A DNA stretch of 64,000 nt from Thalassolituus oleivorans MIL-1 (GTDB taxonomy: Bacteria > Pseudomonadota > Gammaproteobacteria > Pseudomonadales > Oceanobacteraceae): positions 3,331,501 through 3,395,500 of the forward strand of contig NC_020888.1 of assembly GCF_000355675.1 (NCBI RefSeq), read 5' to 3'. Under the pieces are notes generated by a model. It did no database searches and was not told where the DNA came from. It was given only the letters and a program-made list of their open reading frames with translations. The position numbers were made by a program, and so were the translations under genes. Shown here piece by piece: positions 1 to 9,020 of this stretch (position 1 is the first letter of the stretch; each line of letters starts with the position of its first letter).

Positions 1-9
1 GAATAAAGC

Positions 10-1818
10 TTAGGCTGTGATTTCAATCAGGATTTCGCCAGGGGTGACGCGATCTCCTTTTTGAATGTGAACCGCACTAACAGTGCCTGCAATATTGGCG
101 TGTACTTCACTTTCCATCTTCATGGCCTCGGTCACCATAACCGCTTGGCCCGCTTTAACCACATCGCCCACTTTTACCAATACATCCACGACATTACCCG
201 GCATAGCAGGTGTCACGTGGCCAGGCTCAGTCGCACGACCACGTCCACTACCCACTTTTCCTTCGTATTGATTCAATGGCTCGAAGATTACCTCTTCAGG
301 CATACCATCCATGGATAAATACAACTTACGACGACCAGACCCAGTTTCACCGACGCCCGTTACGGCAATTTCGTAAGTTTCGCCATGCACATCAATTAAG
401 AATTCAGTGGCCACCGAAGTGCCCATCTTACCTTTCGCTACGGCCTCGACTGGCATTAACTCTTCTGGCTTCAAGGTACCATCTGCACGCTGTTGTAAAA
501 ACTCACGCCCTAAGTCTGGGAACATGGCAAAGGTCAGCACGTCTTCTTCGGAAAGCGCTAATGCCCCAATATCAGCACGCAACTTCTCTAGCTCTGGCAA
601 GAGTAAATCCGCAGGACGTCCCTCTAAAACCTCTTCATTACCGATGGCTTTTTTCAGTAACTCCGCGCTTACCGCGGCAGGCGCATGGCCGTAGCCGCCT
701 TGTAAGTAACGTTTTACTTCATTGGTGATGGTTTTATAGCGCTGCCCCGCCAGCACGTTGTAAACCGCTTGGGTACCAACAATTTGCGATGTAGGCGTTA
801 CCAACGGAGGAAAACCTAGATCTTCACGTACGCGTGGAATTTCGGCAAATACGTCGCGAATTTTATCTAATGCATTTTGTTCTTTTAGCTGGTTCGCTAA
901 ATTCGACATCATTCCGCCCGGTACTTGGCTAATCTGCACCGAAACATCTTCACGAGTGAATTCGCTCTCAAACTGGTGATACTTTTTACGCACTTCGCGG
1001 AAATAATCGGCAATTTCGCCCAGCAAGACCAAATCAAGCCCAGTATCGTAATCCGTACCTTTTAATGCCGCGACCTGAGATTCAGTGGCTGGATGACTTG
1101 TACCTGACGAGAATGACGAAATCGCGGTATCAATGCGATCGGCACCTGCTTCAATCGCCTTCATTTGACACAAAGGTGCCAAGCCAGAAGTCGAATGACT
1201 ATGAACAACTAAAGGCAAATTTACTTCTGCTTTAATTGCCTTGACCAAGTCATAGGTACCGTAAGGTGTCAGTAAGCCCGCCATGTCTTTAATGGCAATA
1301 GAATCTGCCCCCATGGCTTGCATGTCTTTCGCTTGCTGCACGAATAAGGCCGCAGTGTGCACTGGGCTTGTGGTGTAACAAATCACACCTTGAGCATGCT
1401 TACCGGCTTTTTTAACCGCTTTCATTGCTGTTTCGATGTTACGCATATCGTTGAGTGCATCGAATACACGGAACACATCAATGCCGTTATCCGCGGCTTT
1501 TTGCACAAATGCTTCGACCACGTCATCAGCGTAATGGCGATAACCCAATAAATTTTGACCGCGCAGCAACATTTGCAAGCGGGTATTTGGCAGAGCTTTA
1601 CGCAACTGACGTAAACGCTCCCAAGGATCTTCTTTCAAAAAGCGCACACAGGCATCAAACGTAGCGCCGCCCCATACTTCCAAAGACCAATAGCCCACTT
1701 GATCAAGCTTTTCGCAAATCGGCAGCATATCTTCCGTGCGTAAACGCGTAGCGATTAATGACTGGTGGGCGTCACGTAAAACAACATCGGTTACTTCAAT
1801 TTTCTTTGCGTTAGTCAT
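10..1818 (-). CDS. pycB: Pyruvate carboxylase subunit B (carboxyltransferase + biotin carrier)
   Basis: Transfers CO2 from carboxybiotin to pyruvate, giving oxaloacetate (anaplerosis, cytoplasm). The N-terminus has the HMGL/carboxyltransferase barrel (VTDVVLRDAHQSL near residue 10), then the conserved PYC/OADA region, and the C-terminus is a biotinyl domain with TEAMKMES; the biotin-accepting Lys is about residue 567 of 602. The same fold is called OadA in oxaloacetate decarboxylase, but no oadB or oadG is present and a biotin carboxylase gene sits 17 nt upstream, which favours two-subunit pyruvate carboxylase as in Pseudomonas. I place the start at the MTNAKK methionine because AGGAG lies 7 nt before it; an ATG 24 nt further upstream has no such site and would overlap pycA. 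Confidence 0.93.
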   Translation of the reverse strand: MTNAKKIEVTDVVLRDAHQSLIATRLRTEDMLPICEKLDQVGYWSLEVWGGATFDACVRFLKEDPWERLRQLRKALPNTRLQMLLRGQNLLGYRHYADDVVEAFVQKAADNGIDVFRVFDALNDMRNIETAMKAVKKAGKHAQGVICYTTSPVHTAALFVQQAKDMQAMGADSIAIKDMAGLLTPYGTYDLVKAIKAEVNLPLVVHSHSTSGLAPLCQMKAIEAGADRIDTAISSFSSGTSHPATESQVAALKGTDYDTGLDLVLLGEIADYFREVRKKYHQFESEFTREDVSVQISQVPGGMMSNLANQLKEQNALDKIRDVFAEIPRVREDLGFPPLVTPTSQIVGTQAVYNVLAGQRYKTITNEVKRYLQGGYGHAPAAVSAELLKKAIGNEEVLEGRPADLLLPELEKLRADIGALALSEEDVLTFAMFPDLGREFLQQRADGTLKPEELMPVEAVAKGKMGTSVATEFLIDVHGETYEIAVTGVGETGSGRRKLYLSMDGMPEEVIFEPLNQYEGKVGSGRGRATEPGHVTPAMPGNVVDVLVKVGDVVKAGQAVMVTEAMKMESEVHANIAGTVSAVHIQKGDRVTPGEILIEITA

Positions 1819-1835
1819 GTGTTTTCTCCTGTGAC

Positions 1836-3251
1836 TTACCAACCCGCATGGGCTGCAATGGCAGTGGCAATGGCCAAAGCAACTTCGCTTGGATGACGTT
1901 TATCTGAGTAATTCATTAATTCGGGGTGGCTTGGTACGAAGCTGGTATCAAACTCGCCCTTTTTGAAATCAGGGTGCTGTAAAATTTGCTGATAATAATT
2001 TGCGGTAGTTTTAATGCCGTGCAAGCGCATGTCATCAAGGGCGCGCTGACCACGAGCAATGACCTCATCCCACGTCAGTGCCCACACCACCAGTTTTAAA
2101 CACATGGAATCGAAATACGGCGGTATTTCGTATCCGGTATAAATGGCCGTATCAACCCGTACGCCCGGCCCACCCGGTGCGTAATAATGGCTGATACGAC
2201 CAAAGCTTGGTAAAAAGTCGTTCTTCGGATCTTCCGCATTAATACGAAACTGCAGAGCATAGCCGCGATATTGAATATCCTCTTGGCGATAACTAAGCGG
2301 TAATCCTGCAGCAATGCGTAACTGCTCACGCACAATATCAACACCAGTAATGGCTTCAGTAATGGTGTGTTCAACCTGTACACGAGTATTCATTTCCATG
2401 AAGTACACTTCGTTACCGGTTAATAGAAACTCAACCGTACCCGCATTCTCATAACCAACCGCTTCCGCGGCTTTTACCGCTAAGCCACCGATATATTGTC
2501 GTTGCTCTGGAGTCAGTTGCGGGCTAGGGGCGATTTCGATCAGTTTTTGGTTACGGCGTTGGATGGAGCAATCACGTTCGAATAAATGCACGACGTTACC
2601 GTGACTATCGCCGAGAATTTGCACCTCAATATGACGCGGATTAACGATGCACTTTTCCATAAAGACATCGGCCGAACCGAAGGCTTTGGTGGCTTCAGAA
2701 ATTACTCGCGGGTACTGAGATTTTAATTCTTCAGGCGTATCACAACGACGAATGCCACGACCGCCACCACCGGATGTCGCTTTCAACATAACGGGGTAAC
2801 CAATTTCACCCGCTAACTTTAACGCCTCATCGAGATCGGCTAAGTTGCCATCAGAGCCGGGAGTGATAGGCACACCCGCTGCACGCATACTGTCACGTGC
2901 TTGGGTTTTGTCGCCCATTTTATGAATCACATCCGATGCGGGGCCGATAAAAATAACGCCCTTTTCCTCGCACAGGCGCGCAAAATTTTGATTTTCAGAT
3001 AAAAAACCATAACCCGGATGAATGGCATCACAGCCGGTTTCTACCGCTAGATTGACGATACGCGCTGGATCTAAGTAACCCGCAATAGGATCTTCGCCCA
3101 AGGAATAGGACTCATCAGCGCGCTTCACATGCAAGCCATAACGATCAGGTTCGGTATAGATGGCCACCGAGCGCACACCGGCTTCGGCACAGGCCCGCAC
3201 GATACGTACGGCAATCTCACCACGGTTAGCGATTAGTACTTTTTTCAACAT
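1836..3251 (-). CDS. pycA: Pyruvate carboxylase subunit A (biotin carboxylase)
   Basis: ATP-dependent carboxylation of biotin on the partner subunit. The 471-residue protein starts with the biotin-carboxylase signature KVLIANRGEIAVRI, has the ATP-grasp glycine loop SGGGGRGIR near residue 165, and the MNTRVQVEHTITE active-site segment near residue 290. It is the first gene of a two-gene operon with pycB and is divergent from a LysR gene. AccC of acetyl-CoA carboxylase is the closest alternative, but accC normally follows accB, whereas the LysR/pycA/pycB arrangement here matches that of Pseudomonas. Confidence 0.92.
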   Translation of the reverse strand: MLKKVLIANRGEIAVRIVRACAEAGVRSVAIYTEPDRYGLHVKRADESYSLGEDPIAGYLDPARIVNLAVETGCDAIHPGYGFLSENQNFARLCEEKGVIFIGPASDVIHKMGDKTQARDSMRAAGVPITPGSDGNLADLDEALKLAGEIGYPVMLKATSGGGGRGIRRCDTPEELKSQYPRVISEATKAFGSADVFMEKCIVNPRHIEVQILGDSHGNVVHLFERDCSIQRRNQKLIEIAPSPQLTPEQRQYIGGLAVKAAEAVGYENAGTVEFLLTGNEVYFMEMNTRVQVEHTITEAITGVDIVREQLRIAAGLPLSYRQEDIQYRGYALQFRINAEDPKNDFLPSFGRISHYYAPGGPGVRVDTAIYTGYEIPPYFDSMCLKLVVWALTWDEVIARGQRALDDMRLHGIKTTANYYQQILQHPDFKKGEFDTSFVPSHPELMNYSDKRHPSEVALAIATAIAAHAGW

Positions 3252-3330
3252 GGGGCGGCCCTTTTCTGCGGACTTGAAAACTGACCTAACAGTAGACCAG
3301 TCGAAACCAAAGTAATAATTGATATTTCTT

Positions 3331-3364
3331 AGCCTATCTATAACCTACAACTTATAGATAAGCT
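3331..3364. promoter_or_regulatory. Inverted repeat, probable LysR operator
   Basis: The 128-bp gap between pycA and the LysR gene contains TATCTATAA (3335-3343) and its exact complement TTATAGATA (3352-3360), 8 nt apart. Three further flanking pairs match after one mismatch, so 12 of 13 pairs are complementary. It lies only about 15 nt before the LysR start codon and about 80 nt upstream of pycA, a position suited to autorepression plus control of pycAB. Function is inferred from position and symmetry. Confidence 0.6.
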
Positions 3365-3379
3365 TTAGAATCGATTAAA

Positions 3380-4339
3380 ATGCCATTATCCGTACAAAAA
3401 ATAGCCAGCAGACTCACATTTCGCCAGCTACAGGTATTTAAGGCAGTTTATGATTTGTCGAGCTACAGCCAAGCAGGTGAACTATTAGGATTAACCCAGC
3501 CCGCCGTGAGTAGTCAGATCAGACAGATCGAGCAAGCACTGGGCACGCCGCTATTTGAGTACGTTGGCCGTAAGCTATACACCACAGCGGCTGCAGAACG
3601 CCTATACCTAGCCGTGGTGAGTATTTTTAGCACTTTAAAACACTTACAAACGGATCTGGCTGCATTACAAGGAAAAGTGGCGGGAGAATTAAAGCTGGTT
3701 GCAGTTAATACTGCTCAATACGTCGTGCCCTACTTACTTAGAGCTTTCCTTAACCTCCATCCAGATATTAATGTCAGCGTAAAAGTTGTTAACCGCGCCA
3801 CTGCGGTCAAACGACTCAGCGAAAACAGCGATGACTTAGTTATTATGGGGATGGTACCCGACGAAAAACCGTTAACGTCACTCCCTTTTCTCGATAATGA
3901 ACTGGTTCCGGTTGTACCAACAGGACATCCTCTACTGAAACAGAACGTGGTAACACCACAAGAGTTTTTAGATAGCCAACTATTGCTACGCGAATCCGGA
4001 TCAGGGAGTCGCTTAGCTCTGGAGCTACATTGCCAAGATAAGCGCTTCAAAATGCCTAAAGGCATGGAGTTAGGATCAAATGATGCGGTAAAACATGCCG
4101 TACTTGCAGGCCTTGGCGTGGCTGTTCTCCCTAAACTTAGCATCTTGCCAGAACTAGAACTGGGAACGCTCGTTATCCCTAATGTGCAGGGCTTCCCCTT
4201 GCGTCGCAGCTGGTGTGTGGTGTATCCCGCGGCCAAACACCCGACCCCAGCCATGCGCGCATTTATTGAATATATTCAGCAAAACATTAAACAATTCGAA
4301 CGAATGTTTTTGCGCAATTCACAGCCATCTAAAGCATAA
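3380..4339 (+). CDS. pycR: LysR-family regulator of the pyc genes
   Basis: A 319-residue LysR-type transcriptional regulator. The N-terminal winged helix is clear (LTFRQLQVFKAVYDLSSYSQAG, then LTQPAVSSQIRQIE) and is followed by a substrate-binding domain with the usual LTTR effector region (VPVVPTGHPL, LLRESGSGSR, VLAGLGVAVLP). It is divergent from pycA, the same arrangement as PycR in Pseudomonas aeruginosa, so control of pyruvate carboxylase is the likely job. No strong ribosome-binding site precedes the ATG. The gene symbol rests on synteny, not on a diagnostic residue. Confidence 0.8.
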   Translation: MPLSVQKIASRLTFRQLQVFKAVYDLSSYSQAGELLGLTQPAVSSQIRQIEQALGTPLFEYVGRKLYTTAAAERLYLAVVSIFSTLKHLQTDLAALQGKVAGELKLVAVNTAQYVVPYLLRAFLNLHPDINVSVKVVNRATAVKRLSENSDDLVIMGMVPDEKPLTSLPFLDNELVPVVPTGHPLLKQNVVTPQEFLDSQLLLRESGSGSRLALELHCQDKRFKMPKGMELGSNDAVKHAVLAGLGVAVLPKLSILPELELGTLVIPNVQGFPLRRSWCVVYPAAKHPTPAMRAFIEYIQQNIKQFERMFLRNSQPSKA

Positions 4340-4354
4340 CAACGGCCAAGCAGC

Positions 4355-5569
4355 TCATACTTCCATCCGTTTCAGCTCAGCTGGCTGAGCACCAAAACCA
4401 ACTTTGAGTTGTTGCAGCTGACGGTAGCGTCCGATTTTGCCTTTTACATTCTTAAGTGCAGGGATGGCCAGCGCCAATAAACAATAAGTCATATTCAATG
4501 GAGCATATAACAAGGGATACCAAGGCAAGATGTAAGATGGCAAGCCCAGCGCTTTCATGCCTCGCGGTCCGACGGCTAAACGTGTCATGCTGAGATGAAT
4601 TTGCTTTTCGATACGACGCCGTAGCCAAGGAAATACACGATAGTGACGTTCAAGTGGCTCATCCATTAATGCCCGCCCTAGAACACGACTACTCTCATCC
4701 GCAGTTGGTTGACTCAAAATATTCCGATACAGAGCAACTCGGCCACTCTCCTCAGAGTGACTCAGTAGTGCTTCATCGACTCCCATTAGCCAGCCGATAT
4801 AACGCCAAAGGTGCATAACCGACTCCGCCTCTTCCTTCGTGAATATACAGCCAAGCAAACGACAACCAATTAAGAACACGGTTGAAAAGCCTAAATAAGT
4901 CGCCTGCATATCAACCTGATTAATCGGTAAGCCGTAATAACTGGCGTCCCATTCCGACTTGGCTGCAACGTGACGTCGAACCATGGCATGGATAGCACGC
5001 ACCTTCAATGTAGAGCGAAAGCCGGCTCCATCAATGTTCAACGCATCTGAACCTGTGCAATCTATCCACCATTTCGTTGTTTCAGCTATACGTCGCGGAG
5101 CACCCTTTTCCAGCGTGCCTGTTATCACCAAAGTATGATTAATTGCACCAGCCTGATAGCCAGCCATTAAGCCGAAATCACGCAGAACCCGCATACCAAT
5201 TTTGCCCGTGCGCGCAATGACGTCCGTCGCCAGAGTCAGCTGCTTATGATCAAGCCACTTTGGCGCTGTTGTAACGGCCTGCATGAAAGCCAACAACGGC
5301 CCCGGCAGTTGGGAATCTATCGGAACGACACCATCAACAACTTGGTAGAACAGCTTGCGTCTATTAGCTGCATCTTCAGCCAGCATCCAAGCCACCAAGT
5401 CATCTGCTAGCGGATCGCCATCATTCAGCTTACGCCCCAAGGTAAACCAGTCCACATCACTCGGTTCAACTACCTCGATATTCCGCAAAAACAGCGTCAT
5501 CGGCTGTAAAACAGTGTATGCGGCCTGTTTGTTTGCGCCATGGCGGCTCGGTATTGTTTGGCTTTTCAT
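4355..5569 (-). CDS. MpaB/DUF2236-family oxygenase-like protein
   Basis: A 404-residue protein recognised as DUF2236, the family that includes fungal MpaB oxygenase and bacterial latex-clearing protein. The segment RAIHAMVRRH at residues 191-200 matches the conserved His/Arg region of this family; His194 is the candidate haem or metal ligand (inference). WWIDCTG and the helical DFGLMAGYQAGA region near 130-141 are also typical. The substrate cannot be read from sequence. Two TetR-type operators lie directly upstream (nearest about 17 nt from the ATG), so expression is probably repressed by the divergent TetR protein. It converges on pycR without overlap. Confidence 0.78.
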   Translation of the reverse strand: MKSQTIPSRHGANKQAAYTVLQPMTLFLRNIEVVEPSDVDWFTLGRKLNDGDPLADDLVAWMLAEDAANRRKLFYQVVDGVVPIDSQLPGPLLAFMQAVTTAPKWLDHKQLTLATDVIARTGKIGMRVLRDFGLMAGYQAGAINHTLVITGTLEKGAPRRIAETTKWWIDCTGSDALNIDGAGFRSTLKVRAIHAMVRRHVAAKSEWDASYYGLPINQVDMQATYLGFSTVFLIGCRLLGCIFTKEEAESVMHLWRYIGWLMGVDEALLSHSEESGRVALYRNILSQPTADESSRVLGRALMDEPLERHYRVFPWLRRRIEKQIHLSMTRLAVGPRGMKALGLPSYILPWYPLLYAPLNMTYCLLALAIPALKNVKGKIGRYRQLQQLKVGFGAQPAELKRMEV

Positions 5570-5585
5570 AAGAATACGACCTTAA

Positions 5586-5603
5586 TGGTACTTTATAGTA
5601 CCA
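5586..5603. promoter_or_regulatory. TetR-type operator 1
   Basis: Perfect inverted repeat TGGTACT-TTAT-AGTACCA. It shares its seven-base arms exactly with the second site 35 bp away (centre to centre), and lies just upstream of the DUF2236 start codon. Two identical palindromes between a TetR gene and its divergent neighbour are the classical arrangement for TetR self- and target-repression. Confidence 0.75.
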
Positions 5604-5619
5604 ATTTAATGACGAACCT

Positions 5620-5639
5620 TTGGTACTGTAAAGTACCAA
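5620..5639. promoter_or_regulatory. TetR-type operator 2
   Basis: Perfect inverted repeat TTGGTACT-GTAA-AGTACCAA (8-bp arms, 4-bp spacer), second copy of the operator in the divergent promoter region. It is 67 bp from the TetR start codon. Confidence 0.75.
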
Positions 5640-5706
5640 TCTTGAGATGACGAATAAGTTAACGCTTAGATAGACCACAACAGAGACCTCGAATACACTT
5701 TAATGT

Positions 5707-6300
5707 ATGAAAAATATTGCCCCCCCCCAAAGCACTTCACATCGCACTCGCATTCTAGAATCGTTAGAAACGTGTCTAGACGCCAAATCGTTTCGGGATA
5801 TAACTCTCACCGATATCGCGGCGGCAGCGCACATTTCACGTAGAACCTTCTATGAACATTTTGCCAACAAGGATGAGTGCCTACTGGCATTAAGTGAGGA
5901 AACAAGTGCCCATATAATGAAAGCGATACTTACTTCGTTTTCAGGCGCCGATTCTTGGGAAGATAAAGTAGAGAAAATCAGTCACGCTTATTTGCAAGAG
6001 ATACAGAAAAAAACGGTACTAATGCGTGCTTTATATATCGAGTTGGGTGCATTGGGACTAGAAGGACAACAACTACGCCGAAAAATTGCCGACATATTTG
6101 CAGATTTTTTATGTAATCAAGTAAAAATGCATATATTAAAAGGCGATAGTTTGCGCGAAATATCGCATGACGTCGGCGTCATCCTAGTTTCGGGGATAAA
6201 CCAATTAATCCTCAATCGATTACTAGATGACAATAAAGCCAGATTAACTGACCTAACCAGCACTGCGGTACAAATTATTCACAGCGTCTCTAAAATTTAG
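5707..6300 (+). CDS. TetR-family repressor with poly-C tract near its start
   Basis: A 197-residue TetR/AcrR regulator. Residues 14-60 form the TetR helix-turn-helix (ESLETCLDAKSFRDITLTDIA, then ISRRTFYEHFANKDECLLAL); the remaining helices are the ligand-binding domain. Divergent from the DUF2236 gene with two shared palindromic operators. Codons 5-8 contain nine consecutive C residues (5720-5728), unusual in this moderately AT-rich sequence; a slip of one base there would abolish the protein. The inducer is unknown. Confidence 0.88.
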   Translation: MKNIAPPQSTSHRTRILESLETCLDAKSFRDITLTDIAAAAHISRRTFYEHFANKDECLLALSEETSAHIMKAILTSFSGADSWEDKVEKISHAYLQEIQKKTVLMRALYIELGALGLEGQQLRRKIADIFADFLCNQVKMHILKGDSLREISHDVGVILVSGINQLILNRLLDDNKARLTDLTSTAVQIIHSVSKI

Positions 6301-6503
6301 CAATTAAAATTCCAATCTAATATTAGCGGACACACATCCAAGTGATACAGAAGAACTGTCGCTAATAGAGCTCAGAATGTAGATTCCATAACTTAGTGAT
6401 GCTGACAAAAAAGTTATCATGTATAAGCTGCCAAGCTAAAAGAAATACAAAGAATATTTCGACAACAACGAAGGCAGCTATATAGACCTAATAAGAGAAA
6501 TAC

Positions 6504-7358
6504 TTAACGTATAACCAAGTTTTTCACTTCTAAACGTGTATTCCCACAATCACCGCCTCTTGGTGAAGCCAAATCAAATGTCACGCGACTAGCAGATTCA
6601 AGTAACTGTGAAATATGCCTTCCTTTCAAAGTAAACTCTAAATTGGTCCAGTCTCGTTCCGCGTCCGAATACACACCCAATCTCTTTAAATCTCCTGAAG
6701 TATCGCCGACAGACACAACTAAGGGATAACGACAACTTTGAGCAACTAGGCTTTCATCAGTAATAATTCGATATGAGAGAGCCATGGTATGACCCGTCAC
6801 ATCTACCGAATCAAAGGCTGCTTCTAATTGGAAGCGCCCTCGCTTGCTTGTCCAGTTGGCATCAACCGCGATTAAATAATCCGGTTCAGTATCCAAAGTT
6901 AATGGCTCAACCAGATCAACTTCAGCATTTTTGTACTGGCGAATGTTCCAATTAATTTTACTTTGATCAGTACCCTCAAAAAAAATCATATTACCGAATG
7001 CGGTAGCAGCATGGCGATAAGGAAGCACGGCCTGATAATTGTCGCTGTAATACCATTCTTTAGCAGCATCTAACGATGGAAAGGTTAAAATAATGGTCCA
7101 ATTATTATCCCATTCACCTTCGAACACTTCTTTATCGAAAGTCGCAACCAGCGGCTTTCCTCCGTAAAAATCAACTTCAACCTCTGCCGGCACGGCATAC
7201 TGATTAAAGAACATGTCTACATCAACAATTTCCGCCTGCAAGATGATAAATGCCTTATTAATTTTTTCGTTTTGATCAATAATCACATCTTCTTGCGCAT
7301 AGGAAAACTGAGTTAAAATCGAGATCCCGCCAACAACCAACCACTTTAGAAACTTCAT
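6504..7358 (-). CDS. Secreted DUF1330-domain protein, last gene of the isonitrile operon
   Basis: About 284 residues. A signal peptide (KFLKWLVVGGISILTQFSYAQ) is followed by a DUF1330-like dimeric alpha/beta-barrel domain (residues about 25-130: GGKPLVATFDKEVFEGEWDNNWTI split by typical FPSLDAAKEWYYSDNYQAV), then a roughly 130-residue beta-rich C-terminal domain I do not recognise. The start is the second ATG because GGAGG lies 5 nt before it; the upstream ATG overlaps that site. It begins 24 nt after the HAD gene, so it is co-transcribed. Periplasmic location is inferred; catalytic function is unknown. Confidence 0.72.
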   Translation of the reverse strand: MKFLKWLVVGGISILTQFSYAQEDVIIDQNEKINKAFIILQAEIVDVDMFFNQYAVPAEVEVDFYGGKPLVATFDKEVFEGEWDNNWTIILTFPSLDAAKEWYYSDNYQAVLPYRHAATAFGNMIFFEGTDQSKINWNIRQYKNAEVDLVEPLTLDTEPDYLIAVDANWTSKRGRFQLEAAFDSVDVTGHTMALSYRIITDESLVAQSCRYPLVVSVGDTSGDLKRLGVYSDAERDWTNLEFTLKGRHISQLLESASRVTFDLASPRGGDCGNTRLEVKNLVIR

Positions 7359-7382
7359 AAAATCCTCCATTTTTATATAAAC

Positions 7383-8045
7383 TTAAGCAGGAACAACAAC
7401 CTCAAGACCAAAACTTAGCAACATCGAATCAACGTCACTAAATACACGTCCTGGATTCATCGTTTGCAATTCCTTGGAACTAGAATACCCCCACAATACT
7501 GCAATTGAGTTAACTCCAGCATTTCGGGCTGTTTGCAGATCAACGATGGTATCTCCGATCATGAAACACTCAACTGGCTTAAACTGGTTTATCAGTCTGA
7601 TTAAAGTATCAGGATTCGGCTTCGCTTTGTTTTCAGGGCTTAGTCCGACAATGGCATCGAAAGAAATATTAGGAAACATTGCAGCAACGATCTTCTGAGC
7701 TAACGGCTGAATTTTGTTAGTTAAAACCGCAAGATAATCACCTGAACTTGCAATAGACGCCATCGCGACCGCTATGCCAGGATATGGCTTAGAACGAACC
7801 AAGCAATTTTCTTTATAGTTTAACTCAAACAAAAAATGAGCTTCTTCAACGGCATCAAATTCATCCCCTAACGTCTTAGTAACCATATTCAACGTTCCGT
7901 TACCAACGAGCTTGCGATAATGCTCTAACGGTTTAGTTGGCAATCCATAGAAATTAAGAACAGCATTCATTGAAGCCGCGATATCCTCGACGGTATCTAC
8001 GATTGTACCGTCAAGATCGAATACGAATAATCTTTTATTTTCCAT
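7383..8045 (-). CDS. HAD-family phosphatase (phosphoglycolate phosphatase-like)
   Basis: A 220-residue HAD hydrolase. All motifs are visible: DLDGTIVD at 10-17 (nucleophile Asp10, acid Asp12), LTNK at 108-111, KPNP at 142-145 and GDTIVD at 164-169, with a helical cap between motifs I and II as in Gph/PGP enzymes. The start at MENKR is preceded by GAGGCTCT, the same eight bases used before the upstream TSUP gene, and leaves a 7-nt gap to that gene. Housekeeping Gph is normally elsewhere; here it is embedded in the isonitrile operon, so it may act on a pathway phosphate or a ribulose-phosphate-derived by-product (inference). Confidence 0.85.
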   Translation of the reverse strand: MENKRLFVFDLDGTIVDTVEDIAASMNAVLNFYGLPTKPLEHYRKLVGNGTLNMVTKTLGDEFDAVEEAHFLFELNYKENCLVRSKPYPGIAVAMASIASSGDYLAVLTNKIQPLAQKIVAAMFPNISFDAIVGLSPENKAKPNPDTLIRLINQFKPVECFMIGDTIVDLQTARNAGVNSIAVLWGYSSSKELQTMNPGRVFSDVDSMLLSFGLEVVVPA

Positions 8046-8052
8046 TAGAGCC

Positions 8053-9012
8053 TCATAATGCATTGAATAGAACAGCCACACCGTCAACGAAGATAACGGC
8101 AATAATGAAGTGCTTCAGTCTATCGCTAGATTTGACATTAGATACCTCTCCGACATCCCCAGCATCACCGCAAATTGCCACACCCATTCTTGCGCCCAAA
8201 CGCCCACCAATGACGACACCTGGCGCAGTGAATGCGAGGAAATCCCAACGGATACCACCCAATTCAGAATGAATAAGTAATCCAGCTATAGAGCAGCCGG
8301 CTAATGCAGCAACCCCTGTTGAAATACATAACGCAAGCGGATAACGCCAACGTAACAACATCCATAGCGCAACGATCTCGCCTATACCGATAGAAACCCA
8401 AGCATTTATCATTCCGCCAAGTAGGCATAACGCGGCAAAGACAATAAGATCCAAAAGCGTTGGCTTGCGGATGTTGCGATATTCAGAACTATTTTTGGAA
8501 TAATAAACTTCAATAATCAAGATAACCGCCAACCCCAAAGATGCTGCACCGAAGGCTATATCGATGTGATTTTGGTTAGGAGTAATATAAAAGCTTCCAA
8601 TGAACATCCCAGCAATAGCAAAAACAAGCGAAAAACCGAGAACACTCATTACAATGCGCTTTACCGACCACGCTAAAGCACCAGAAGACATACCAAATGC
8701 TTGAGTCGCTAATGCTAATTTTAACGATTCTAGAGAAGTGAACCCGTAACCGAAAGTAAACAATGGCATGAATATAAAACCGCCACCAACAGCCGTTGCA
8801 TTAGCAACGGCTGCGGCGACGATAGCGGTAAAAAACACGGGCCATCGCTCTAAAATCAGGTCTATTGGCTCATCGAAAGAAAAAGCGATGACCAATAAAC
8901 CAACGACAATGGCAACAGCAAAGAAGACTAAATCTTTGGTGAACTGGGTTGAGAAATAACTTCTGGGCTCCCCAGTATCAACTACTTCACTACCACTAGC
9001 ATCGATATGCAT
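8053..9012 (-). CDS. TSUP (TauE/SafE) family membrane permease
   Basis: A 319-residue polytopic inner-membrane protein with about eight hydrophobic segments. The glycine-rich NATAVGGGFIFMPLF near residue 90 and the second-half repeat (GGMINAWVSIGIGEIVALW, then APGVVIGGRLGARMG) are typical of the TauE/SafE/TSUP family, which moves sulfite, sulfoacetate and other small organic anions. The gene is spaced 8 nt after isnB and 7 nt before the HAD gene, with GAGG 6 nt before its ATG. In this operon it may export a product or import a precursor (inference). A soluble loop of about 30 residues follows the last conserved segment before a final helix. Confidence 0.85.
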   Translation of the reverse strand: MHIDASGSEVVDTGEPRSYFSTQFTKDLVFFAVAIVVGLLVIAFSFDEPIDLILERWPVFFTAIVAAAVANATAVGGGFIFMPLFTFGYGFTSLESLKLALATQAFGMSSGALAWSVKRIVMSVLGFSLVFAIAGMFIGSFYITPNQNHIDIAFGAASLGLAVILIIEVYYSKNSSEYRNIRKPTLLDLIVFAALCLLGGMINAWVSIGIGEIVALWMLLRWRYPLALCISTGVAALAGCSIAGLLIHSELGGIRWDFLAFTAPGVVIGGRLGARMGVAICGDAGDVGEVSNVKSSDRLKHFIIAVIFVDGVAVLFNAL

Positions 9013-9020
9013 AAGAGCCT

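Noticed and set aside
10-3251. Reading pycBA as oxaloacetate decarboxylase/acetyl-CoA carboxylase
   Set aside because: No oadB/oadG or accB nearby, and the LysR-pycA-pycB order matches two-subunit pyruvate carboxylase.
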